64,000 bases of DNA. Source: an uncultured Bacteroidota bacterium. GTDB taxonomy: Bacteria > Bacteroidota > Bacteroidia > B-17B0 > Aurantibacillaceae. The stretch lies in NCBI GenBank assembly GCA_937873155.1, contig CALMVZ010000024.1, forward strand, positions 1-64,000, written 5' to 3'. Below are positions 25,749 through 33,754 of the stretch, in pieces. A model generated the notes under the pieces. The model ran no database searches, was not told the DNA's origin, and saw nothing but the letters and a program-made list of their open reading frames with translations. The stretch's first letter is position 1; the number at the start of each line of letters is the position of its first letter. Position numbers and translations under genes: made by a program.

Positions 25749-28700
25749 TTAGTTTTTAATTATTTTTTTAGTTATCAGGCCAATCCTTATAAAATAAACT
25801 CCTGTGCTTTGATCGTTTAGATTTATTTCAGTATTTTCTTCTTCACTCACCGATTGGTAGATCAATGAACCTAAAGCATTGAATATTTGGAAAGGATAAT
25901 GTGTTCCATTTGTAACAAGTGTTATTTTATTATGGAATGGATTAGGATAAACATTTATTTCGGGTGTTACAATTGAAATTTGACCCACACCGGAGCAAGT
26001 TGAAACTGATTGTGTAAATGTAGTTGAATTTTCACATCCGTTAGTGTCAGTACCCGTTACAGTATAGTTTGTAGTTATGCTTGGAGATACTGCAATTGAA
26101 GTAGTAGTTGCTGCCGTGTTCCATGTATAGGTTAAAGCGCCACTCGCAGTAATTGTTGCTGTTCCCTGGAACGGAGGCCCGCAAATTATAGAGGCGCTTG
26201 TGTTGGCACTCACAGTTGGTAATGGGTTTACCGAAACGTTGAAAACAGCAGTATTTGTACAAGAACCACTTGAACCAATAATAGAATAAGTTGTGTTTAC
26301 AGAAGGAGTAGGAGAAATGCTGGTAGTTGTAGCGCCAGTGTTCCAGGTATATGTTGTCGCACCTCCTGCGGTTAAAATTACTGCACTGCCGTCACAAATA
26401 GAATTTGCGCCGCTGATCGTTAAAGTTAATGTCCCCGCAACGGTAACTGTTATGATTGCAGGTGCCGCCATACAGCCTGCTGCGGAAGCGCCATCAATAG
26501 TATAACTTGTTGTAGATCCCGGAGAAACAACTTGAGATCCTCCTGAGTAAGTATAGCTTGATGCTCCGATCGGATTAATTGTAAAAGAATTACCCGGACA
26601 AATTGCACCACCTGTTACCGATATAGTAGGAGTTGTATTAACTGCAATTGCTTGTGATGAAGATGCTGAACAGCCATTTATTGCATTTGTTCCTGTTACC
26701 GTATAAGTTTGCGAAGAACCCGGCGCTACAACAATACTTGTTGAATTTGAAGATGTACTCCATGTATAAGTATTAGCACCGCTTGCTGTTAGTGTAACGG
26801 AGGAGCCACTGCAAATAGTGGTGGTTGAAGGACCAATGGAAACAAAAGGCGCAACAGTGTTTGTTGAAACAATGACCGTTGCAGTATTTGAATTACATCC
26901 CGTCGTCGAACCAACCAAAGAATAAGTACCTGCCATGTTTACAAGAGGAGATGAAGTATTACCTCCTGAAACAATTCCTGGTCCTGTCCAGGTGTATGAG
27001 GAAACTCCGGAACCAGTCAGATTCACATTAGAAGAAATACAGGTAATGGTTTGTGATAAACCTGCATTGGCAGTTGGAGTACTGACAACCATTACACTTG
27101 AAGTAGCAGTGCCCGCTGCAACACATCCTACAGAACTTGTACCATTAACTGTATAAGTTGCATTTGAACCCGGGCTAACAACAGAACTTCCACCTTGAAT
27201 TGTATATGTACTCGCACCACTTGGTATGATCGTAAATGAAGATCCAGAGCAAATACTTCCGCTATTTACTGAAATAGTTGGAGTAGTATTAACAACAACA
27301 TTCGAAACAGCAGTATTAGATCCAACACAACCGGTAGCACTTGTTCCCGTAACAGAATAGTTGGTAGTTGAAGCCGGGGAAACTGTCGCACTTCCACTAC
27401 TGAAAGAATATGTACTTGCTCCTGATGGTACTATTACGAAATTTTGTCCGCTGCAAATAGTTCCGTTATTTACAGAGATTGTTGGAGTAGTATTAACAAC
27501 AACATTCGAAACAGCAGTATTAGATCCAATACAACCTGCCATACTGGTTCCTGTAACAGAATAGTTCGTAGTTGACGCAGGTGAGACAGTCGCAGTCCCG
27601 CTACTAAAAGTATAAGTACTTGCACCAGAAGGGATCATAACAAAATTCTGTCCGCTACATATAGTTCCATTATTTACAGAAATTGTTGGCGTTGCATTAA
27701 CTGTAACATTTAAAACTGAAGCCGCACTTGCGCCACAGGCATTACTTGCTGTAACAGAAATGTTTCCGCTCACACTGCTGGTTGTAAGCGAAATACTATT
27801 CGTTGTACTGGATCCGCTCCAGCCAGCGCCGGGTAAAGTCCACGAGTAAGATGTGGCACCGCTAATCGCTGCAACAGAATAATTTTGAATGGAAGATGCC
27901 CCGCAAATAGAAGCTAAACCATTGATGACGCCCGGTTGTGATGGTGCTGCGCAGGAATTATATTTAGCAGTGTAAATGTCATAACTACCAAAAGAAGTCA
28001 AATTAAAAGTACCGGCTCCCATATCAAAATCGTTTGTATTACTGAAAAGTCCGGTCATATAGTAATTGCCGGCTGCGTCCATTGCAGTCCCTATACAATT
28101 GTCCGTTTGCGTGCCTCCAATCCTGGCGGCGGCAGCAAAATTACCGGAGGCATCCAGTTTCCAAACGAAAATATCGGAGTTACCAGCTGAAGTCAGTGAA
28201 TAAGAACCGGGTCCGGGATCAAAATCTACACTACCATTAAAATAACCAGAAGTAAGTGAGCTTCCTGAAGCGTCAAATTGTATAGAATAAGCGGTTTCCG
28301 ATCCTGTATTTCCAAGTTTAACGGCCCAAACAAAATTTCCGGAATTATCGAGTTTGCTTATATAAGCATCCGGAGATGACCCGGGAGCAGAGAGATTAAA
28401 AACACCGGTCCCGGGATTAAAATCACCGGTTCCTGTAAACTGCCCTGTAGTGTAAATATTACCTAAAGCATCAAGGTTGATACCTTCTGTAATATCGTTC
28501 CCCGTACCTCCTAATTGCCTTGCCCATACAAAATTTCCTGCAGCATCTAATTTGCTCACAAACGAATCACTCGATCCAAAAGCAGTAAAGGTAAAGGTAC
28601 CCGGACCCGGATCAAAATCCCCTGTATTTTGAAAAAAGCCCCCGGAATAAATATTACCGGAAGCGTCTAAAACTATAGCTGAGGTTTCACTTACACCTGT

Positions 28701-29378
28701 AAATTGTTTTGCCCATACAAAATTTCCGGTAGCATCCAGTTTGCATACAAAACCATTCTGAAATCCACCGTTCATAGTAAAAGTAGCAGGACCAGGATCA
28801 AAATCAACGGTGTTTTGAAAAAAACCGCCGAGAATAGTATTACCCGAAGCATCCGTTTTTACAGATAAACCCCAGTCGGTGCCTGTTCCTCCAAACGATC
28901 TTGCCCACACAAAATTACCAGAGGCGTCGAACTTGCAAACAAACGCGTCTTGCGTAGTGCCGCTTGCGCTCAGTGTATATGCTCCTGGACCCGGATCAAA
29001 ATCCACTACATTGGAAAAAGAGCCGGAAAAGTAAATATTGTTTGTATTGTCAACAGTAACGCTAAAGCCCTGATCAAGTTGTGTTCCGCCAATTTGCCTT
29101 GCCCAAACAAAATTACCGTTCGCATCGAGTTTCGAAAGGAACACATCGGTACTAACACCAAGGCCTGCCATTGTAAATGTGCCTGGCCCCGGATCAAAAT
29201 CAACTGCGCCGGTGAAATTTCCCGTGGTAATTACATCACCGTTGTTATCTACGGCTAATGTGTTGGCGCCTTCCAAACCAGTACCACCCATTTGTTTGGC
29301 CCAGGTAAATGAGGGTTGAGCAAAGCAATTGAAGGAGATAATAATTGTTGTGATAATTGTAAAATGGATTTTTTTCAT
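25749..29378 (-). CDS. T9SS cargo with seven-repeat beta-propeller and Ig-like domains, copy 2 (long)
   Basis: A 1209-residue secreted protein, the longest in the window. A signal peptide (residues 1-20, ending NCFAQ) precedes seven DFDPG-type repeats to about residue 440 (ASGNFVWARQIGGT; VDFDPGPGTFTM). A PKD-like segment (CGASSIQNYSVAAISGATSY) and about eight Ig-like repeats follow; three are very similar to each other (TPTISVNNGTICSGQNF), showing internal duplication. The T9SS domain ends ITKKIIKN. It lacks the GIPIAIGT insertion of copies 1 and 3. It probably acts as a surface-exposed binding or adhesion protein. Confidence 0.9.
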   Translation of the reverse strand: MKKIHFTIITTIIISFNCFAQPSFTWAKQMGGTGLEGANTLAVDNNGDVITTGNFTGAVDFDPGPGTFTMAGLGVSTDVFLSKLDANGNFVWARQIGGTQLDQGFSVTVDNTNNIYFSGSFSNVVDFDPGPGAYTLSASGTTQDAFVCKFDASGNFVWARSFGGTGTDWGLSVKTDASGNTILGGFFQNTVDFDPGPATFTMNGGFQNGFVCKLDATGNFVWAKQFTGVSETSAIVLDASGNIYSGGFFQNTGDFDPGPGTFTFTAFGSSDSFVSKLDAAGNFVWARQLGGTGNDITEGINLDALGNIYTTGQFTGTGDFNPGTGVFNLSAPGSSPDAYISKLDNSGNFVWAVKLGNTGSETAYSIQFDASGSSLTSGYFNGSVDFDPGPGSYSLTSAGNSDIFVWKLDASGNFAAAARIGGTQTDNCIGTAMDAAGNYYMTGLFSNTNDFDMGAGTFNLTSFGSYDIYTAKYNSCAAPSQPGVINGLASICGASSIQNYSVAAISGATSYSWTLPGAGWSGSSTTNSISLTTSSVSGNISVTASNACGASAASVLNVTVNATPTISVNNGTICSGQNFVMIPSGASTYTFSSGTATVSPASTTNYSVTGTSMAGCIGSNTAVSNVVVNTTPTISVNNGTICSGQNFVIVPSGASTYSFSSGSATVSPASTTNYSVTGTSATGCVGSNTAVSNVVVNTTPTISVNSGSICSGSSFTIIPSGASTYTIQGGSSVVSPGSNATYTVNGTSSVGCVAAGTATSSVMVVSTPTANAGLSQTITCISSNVNLTGSGVSSYTWTGPGIVSGGNTSSPLVNMAGTYSLVGSTTGCNSNTATVIVSTNTVAPFVSIGPSTTTICSGSSVTLTASGANTYTWSTSSNSTSIVVAPGSSQTYTVTGTNAINGCSASSSQAIAVNTTPTISVTGGAICPGNSFTINPIGASSYTYSGGSQVVSPGSTTSYTIDGASAAGCMAAPAIITVTVAGTLTLTISGANSICDGSAVILTAGGATTYTWNTGATTTSISPTPSVNTTYSIIGSSGSCTNTAVFNVSVNPLPTVSANTSASIICGPPFQGTATITASGALTYTWNTAATTTSIAVSPSITTNYTVTGTDTNGCENSTTFTQSVSTCSGVGQISIVTPEINVYPNPFHNKITLVTNGTHYPFQIFNALGSLIYQSVSEEENTEINLNDQSTGVYFIRIGLITKKIIKN

Positions 29379-29388
29379 AAAGTTTTTT

Positions 29389-29598
29389 TTAGAATTTTAC
29401 TTGAACTTCTCTGTTAATGTATTTTTTGGTGTTTAAAAGTTTTCCATCTGAATTGTTTTCCTTCCACACGTGATCCATTTTTTCAACTTTAATGCGGTCA
29501 GTATGCCAAACTGAAAGATCGTCCTGAACTTTGGTATTTGAAAAGAATAAAAGTAAAAAGGTATAAGCAAAAAAGGTGGTTTTAATCATAGGTCTCAT
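29389..29598 (-). CDS. Short secreted protein of unknown function
   Basis: About 69 residues if started at 29598 (MRPMIKTTFFAY) or 66 from 29589; the frame is open up to 29664. It has a signal sequence (IKTTFFAYTFLLLFFSNTKV) and a short charged domain (WHTDRIKVEKMDHVWKENNS) ending in KKYINREVQVKF, which faintly recalls the tail of the YwqK-like protein at 36603. It sits 10 bases upstream of the long propeller gene and could be a leader gene or a fragment of a larger one. Confidence 0.5.
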   Translation of the reverse strand: MRPMIKTTFFAYTFLLLFFSNTKVQDDLSVWHTDRIKVEKMDHVWKENNSDGKLLNTKKYINREVQVKF

Positions 29599-29715
29599 TA
29601 TTTTGTATCTCAGGTTCATGAAGGCTAAAGTATAGAAGCTTGATGAAAAGTCTTTGCCGTTCACAAGGATTATTACACGTTATTTAAAAACAACTTTAGA
29701 CTAACTCTTTATCTT

Positions 29716-29723
29716 TATATTTG
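29716..29723 (+). promoter_or_regulatory. -7 box TATATTTG of the LytS-like kinase gene
   Basis: TATATTTG matches TAnnTTTG and lies five bases before the in-frame TTG at 29729, again giving little or no leader. Confidence 0.5.
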
Positions 29724-29728
29724 TTGTA

Positions 29729-31531
29729 TTGCCCCAAATCCTTAAATATCTATTCGTTGTGATTTCAGTATTATCGGTAAATTCTTTTACCTACGCACAA
29801 ACTGACCGAATCATTGACAGTCTGAACCGTGAGATCGCAAGTGATATGGCAGATACAATAAAACTACAAGCTAAACTTAACCTCGTTTGGTATTACCGCT
29901 CCCGCGATAATAAAAAAGGCATTGAACTTGGAAAAAAATATCTTGATCAAGCTATTAAAATGAATTATAAACGTGGCATTGGATGGGCATACACCCATCT
30001 GGGGGTTGTATATGCTTACGGAAGAAATAACCCAATGGCTGTAGAAAATTATATTAAGGCACTTAAGGTCTTCGAACCATTAAAAGACAGTGCAGAGTTG
30101 CCAAGCATTTATAACAATCTCGCTTTGGTGTATTCCGATCAAATGAATTTTGATGCTGCTTTAATGTATTATGAAAAATCACTGGCAATAAAAAAGGCAG
30201 GAAATAAAAAGAAAGGGATAGCCGCTACATTATCCAATATCGGTGTGTTGTATGGACGGCAGGAAAAGTATGAAAAAGCATCCAAATTATTCAAAGAAGC
30301 TCTTGTCTTGGAAAAGGAATTAGGATTGGCAAGATCTATTGCTGAATCGTATCAAAGTCTAGGTAATGTAGCTTGCTACACTAAGAAATACAATGAAGCT
30401 GCAATGTATTATGATAGCGCAAGGGTTATTTATGATGAAATAAACGATGTAGAAAATAAAGCGGGTTTATTGTCTGCAGTTTCAGAATTGTTCAGTGAGA
30501 CAAACCGGCCGAAAGAAGCTATTAAATATGGCCTACAGGCGATGGAGGTGGTCAATAAATATAATATTGACAGAGAAGGAACTTACAAAGCGCTTGTTAT
30601 GGCCTATGAAAAAGATGGGAATTTGGCCGAGGCTTTGAATTATCAGAGAAAATTAATGAGTTTCCACGACAGTATTTACAATGTGGAACTTGCTGAAAAT
30701 ACCTCTGAATTACAAACCAAATACGAAACCGAAAAGAAAGAACAGGAAATCAAACTTCTTGAGAACGAAAATGCATTCCTTAATGAAAAAGCTGAGAAAC
30801 GTAAATTATATATAGTCTTCGCTCTTGGAGGAGGTCTGATCCTTGTGATACTTGTATTAATAATTGCTGACTATAGAAGAAAACAACAAAGATCCGAGCA
30901 AGAAAAAGATAAAGCTGTATTTGAATTGCAGGCGCTCATGGCGCAAATGAATCCCCATTTTATTTTTAACGCACTTAATAGTATTCAGCATTTTATTCTC
31001 GAAAAAGGAAAGCAGGAAGCTTACGATTACCTTGCCAAGTTTAGTAAGCTGGTGCGAATGGTCCTCAACAACTCCGAAGATAAAATGGTGAGCCTGCAAA
31101 AAGAACTGGAACTTATTGGTCTTTATGTGGAGCTGGAACAATTGCGTTTCAACAATGGATTTGAGTATCAGCTTAAAATTTCAGAAAATGTTAATCCCGA
31201 GAACATTGAATTGCCAACCATGCTTATTCAGCCTTATGTGGAGAATGCCATTTGGCACGGATTAATGAATCTCAAAAGCGAGCGCAAAGGCTTATTGAAG
31301 ATAGATATAAGTAAAGCAAATGATAAATTAAAAATAAGTATTGAAGACAATGGAGTAGGACGAAAGCTTGCCAAGCAATTCCGAAAAGATGAAATGCATA
31401 AGTCAAAAGGAATGAAACTCTCTGAACGTCGTTTACAAATGATAAATGCGATGAAAGATTACGAGAATACTTCAGTAACTATTATTGATCTTCCTAATGA
31501 TTCTGGAACTAAAGTCGAAATACTCTTATAA
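29729..31531 (+). CDS. TPR-containing LytS-type sensor histidine kinase
   Basis: A 600-residue membrane kinase. It has a signal peptide (residues 1-23, ending FTYAQ), about six TPR units (GWAYTHLGVVYAYGRNNPMA; SIYNNLALVYSDQMNFDAAL), a coiled coil, a membrane helix near 365-385 and a His_kinase domain with QMNPHFIFNALNSIQHFI (phospho-acceptor His) and an ATPase domain with N-box VENAIWHG and G-box DNGVG. It uses a TTG start (29729); a downstream GTG would shorten the signal peptide. It pairs with the LytTR regulator that follows. Confidence 0.93.
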   Translation: MPQILKYLFVVISVLSVNSFTYAQTDRIIDSLNREIASDMADTIKLQAKLNLVWYYRSRDNKKGIELGKKYLDQAIKMNYKRGIGWAYTHLGVVYAYGRNNPMAVENYIKALKVFEPLKDSAELPSIYNNLALVYSDQMNFDAALMYYEKSLAIKKAGNKKKGIAATLSNIGVLYGRQEKYEKASKLFKEALVLEKELGLARSIAESYQSLGNVACYTKKYNEAAMYYDSARVIYDEINDVENKAGLLSAVSELFSETNRPKEAIKYGLQAMEVVNKYNIDREGTYKALVMAYEKDGNLAEALNYQRKLMSFHDSIYNVELAENTSELQTKYETEKKEQEIKLLENENAFLNEKAEKRKLYIVFALGGGLILVILVLIIADYRRKQQRSEQEKDKAVFELQALMAQMNPHFIFNALNSIQHFILEKGKQEAYDYLAKFSKLVRMVLNNSEDKMVSLQKELELIGLYVELEQLRFNNGFEYQLKISENVNPENIELPTMLIQPYVENAIWHGLMNLKSERKGLLKIDISKANDKLKISIEDNGVGRKLAKQFRKDEMHKSKGMKLSERRLQMINAMKDYENTSVTIIDLPNDSGTKVEILL

Positions 31532-31580
31532 CATTTAACTCTAAATCTCTCCGAACTGCCAACTCCAAACTACGAACTAA

Positions 31581-32333
31581 ATGAAACGCACAGCCATAAT
31601 AGTCGACGACGAAGAAAAAAGCAGGAAGGTTTTAAAAAGCCTGCTTGCCGGTTTTTTTCCGGAAGTAGAATTGTTGGGTGAAGCTGCGAACGTAGAGGAT
31701 GCATACGTATTAGTGGAAGAAAGAAAACCACAATTAGTTTTTCTGGATATCCAAATGCCACGCGCTAATGGTTTTAGCCTGCTGAAAAAATACGATACAA
31801 TCCCTTTCGAAGTGATCTTCGTTACCAGTTACGATAAATATGCTATCAATGCAATTAAATTCAGCGCACTGGATTATCTCATGAAACCTATTGAAGTGAA
31901 AGATCTGAAAGAAGCAATGGAAAGGGCCGGAAAAATGATTGATCTGAAAAATAACAGGAATGTGCAGCTCATTAACCTTCTTAACTCCGTAACTCCGGAA
32001 GAAAAAATAAGAAAGATCGCCATTCATGAAAATGATTTTGTGAAATTAATAGATAGTGAAAAAGTAGTGAGCATTGAGGGCGATGGAAGCTACTGTAATA
32101 TTATAACCTGCGATAGCGAAAGATATACTTTGGCTAAGTACATAAAAGACTTTGAAGATTACCTGGGCGAAACGCATAATTTTATTCGAATACACAAGGG
32201 CTGCCTGCTTAATCTCAAACATATCACTAAATACAGTAAAGGTGAACCGTGTATTATTGAAATGAGTAACGGACAAAGTTTCGAGGTCTCAAGAAGAAAG
32301 AAACAGGAAGTGTTAGAAAAACTGAAAAGTTAA
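31581..32333 (+). CDS. LytTR family response regulator (pair 1)
   Basis: A 250-residue regulator. It has a receiver domain with acidic pocket DDEE near residue 10, phospho-acceptor Asp in LVFLDIQMPRANG near 56 and conserved Lys in LDYLMKPIE near 105, then a LytTR DNA-binding domain (IRKIAIHENDFVKLI to RRKKQEVLEKL). It follows the TPR kinase by 49 bases, and that gap contains a degenerate CCGAACTGCCAACTCC repeat. It is the cognate partner of that kinase and may regulate the nearby T9SS cargo genes; that target is inference. Confidence 0.95.
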   Translation: MKRTAIIVDDEEKSRKVLKSLLAGFFPEVELLGEAANVEDAYVLVEERKPQLVFLDIQMPRANGFSLLKKYDTIPFEVIFVTSYDKYAINAIKFSALDYLMKPIEVKDLKEAMERAGKMIDLKNNRNVQLINLLNSVTPEEKIRKIAIHENDFVKLIDSEKVVSIEGDGSYCNIITCDSERYTLAKYIKDFEDYLGETHNFIRIHKGCLLNLKHITKYSKGEPCIIEMSNGQSFEVSRRKKQEVLEKLKS

Positions 32334-32352
32334 GGGATCACAATGGAATTCA

Positions 32353-32402
32353 ATAAAAAGCCCCGCTTGTCGTTATGGGCCTGACGAATGACAGGACTTT
32401 TA
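32353..32402. terminator. Weak imperfect terminator between convergent genes
   Basis: AAAAGCCCCGCTTGTCGTT...CCTGACGAATGACAGGACTTTT pairs imperfectly and is flanked by A and T runs. It resembles the strong hairpin at 22763 but has mismatches. It lies between the LytTR gene and the convergent T9SS gene. Confidence 0.5.
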
Positions 32403-32405
32403 TTT

Positions 32406-33689
32406 TTATTCCTTAATTATTTTTCTTGTAACAGAACCAATTCTAACAAAATAAATGCCGCTTGGTAGTTGTTTTAAGTCAATTTCAGCCTGATGTTTCG
32501 TCTTCAATGAAGAAGGATCTGTATACACAACCTGACCGAATACGTTGTAAATATTAATTTGTTGCTCTGAGGCGCTTGTAACAATAGTTATTTTAGCATT
32601 GAAAGGATTAGGATAAATGTTTAGACTTGAAGAGGTTTCAATGAAAACCGAATGGACAGAAGCTAAAATATTTTGATTTTTAAATACCTTTTTTGTAGCA
32701 TCAGTGAAGTAGGCTACGTTTCCAAAACTAAATATCTGATTAATTTGTTGAGTGGTGTTGCTTATTTCAGCAGTCCAGCTAATGCCGTAATTAATTGTTT
32801 TAAATAAAGTGCCAGAAGCGCCTCCGATAAACCCAACAGAATCGTTTACAAAGCGAATTGCAAAGTAATTTCCGGCAGGAGCAGAGCCAAGAGGTGTCCA
32901 TGATGCTCCGAAATTCGTACTGCCTGTTACGTTACCATCTTGTCTGCTTAAATAAATATAACCTGAAGGTAGAATATGATAATCGCTGATTGGATTTATA
33001 GAATCAACTAATACCGGAAGCCAAGTGCTACCATAGTTTAAGGTTCTCAATAAAGCCGTTTTTGATGTATTTGATTTAAAATTGGCTAATGTAAATCCAA
33101 CACTATCGTTAAAGAACTGAAGTTTATCGGGAATAACATTGTAAAGAAAATTTGTTTTTTTAGGCATTGCAATTCCTGTTTGGGTTGCCCTGAATGTACG
33201 CATAGAATCACTTCCACTCATTTGAAAAAGACTGTATACAAAATTGGGAGTAATACAGGTAGCTTTTCCGGAAGGCATAGAATAATTATTTAAGTTTGAA
33301 ATGCTGGAAAGATTATTGTTTGTGAATTTAACTATTGAAATACCTGATTGCGATTGAATATATGAAAATGTAGAATCGTTAAATGAACTCATGTTATATA
33401 CTGGGCAACAGCCTAAGCCGGAGGCTGTATGTTTTATTTGCATTGAGAACATATCGTCTGTTGACAGTTGAATAAAAACCTCACCACCACTAGATGCGGT
33501 TTTCTGACAATCTGTGGTATAAAGTATTTTACCATTAGCAACGGGTTGGATTACATTTGGAATAGTCAAAGAGATCATGCAAGCATTAGGTCCGGAATAA
33601 GGACCTAATGCATTAGGCAAAGCTGTCCATTGTGCATAAGCATTAACGTTTAGTAAAATGCACCCGAAAAAAAGAAATATACTTTTCAT
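32406..33689 (-). CDS. T9SS type A sorting domain protein, YCF48-like propeller
   Basis: A 427-residue secreted protein. A signal peptide (residues 1-19, ending VNAYAQ) precedes about 320 residues with repeats of the form [TS]-x-[NF]-[YF]-G-x-[ST]-W (TLNYGSTWLPVL; STNFGASWTPLG; TINYGISWTAEI) and NDSVGFIGGASGTLFKT, as in YCF48/BNR-type propellers. The sorting domain (LNIYPNPFNAKITI to VTRKIIKE) ends it. No catalytic residues were recognised. Confidence 0.88.
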   Translation of the reverse strand: MKSIFLFFGCILLNVNAYAQWTALPNALGPYSGPNACMISLTIPNVIQPVANGKILYTTDCQKTASSGGEVFIQLSTDDMFSMQIKHTASGLGCCPVYNMSSFNDSTFSYIQSQSGISIVKFTNNNLSSISNLNNYSMPSGKATCITPNFVYSLFQMSGSDSMRTFRATQTGIAMPKKTNFLYNVIPDKLQFFNDSVGFTLANFKSNTSKTALLRTLNYGSTWLPVLVDSINPISDYHILPSGYIYLSRQDGNVTGSTNFGASWTPLGSAPAGNYFAIRFVNDSVGFIGGASGTLFKTINYGISWTAEISNTTQQINQIFSFGNVAYFTDATKKVFKNQNILASVHSVFIETSSSLNIYPNPFNAKITIVTSASEQQINIYNVFGQVVYTDPSSLKTKHQAEIDLKQLPSGIYFVRIGSVTRKIIKE

Positions 33690-33754
33690 ACTATTATTTT
33701 AACTCCTAAGTTACAAAAAATAAGAGGAAGTTATCTATTGTTTAATGCAATTTT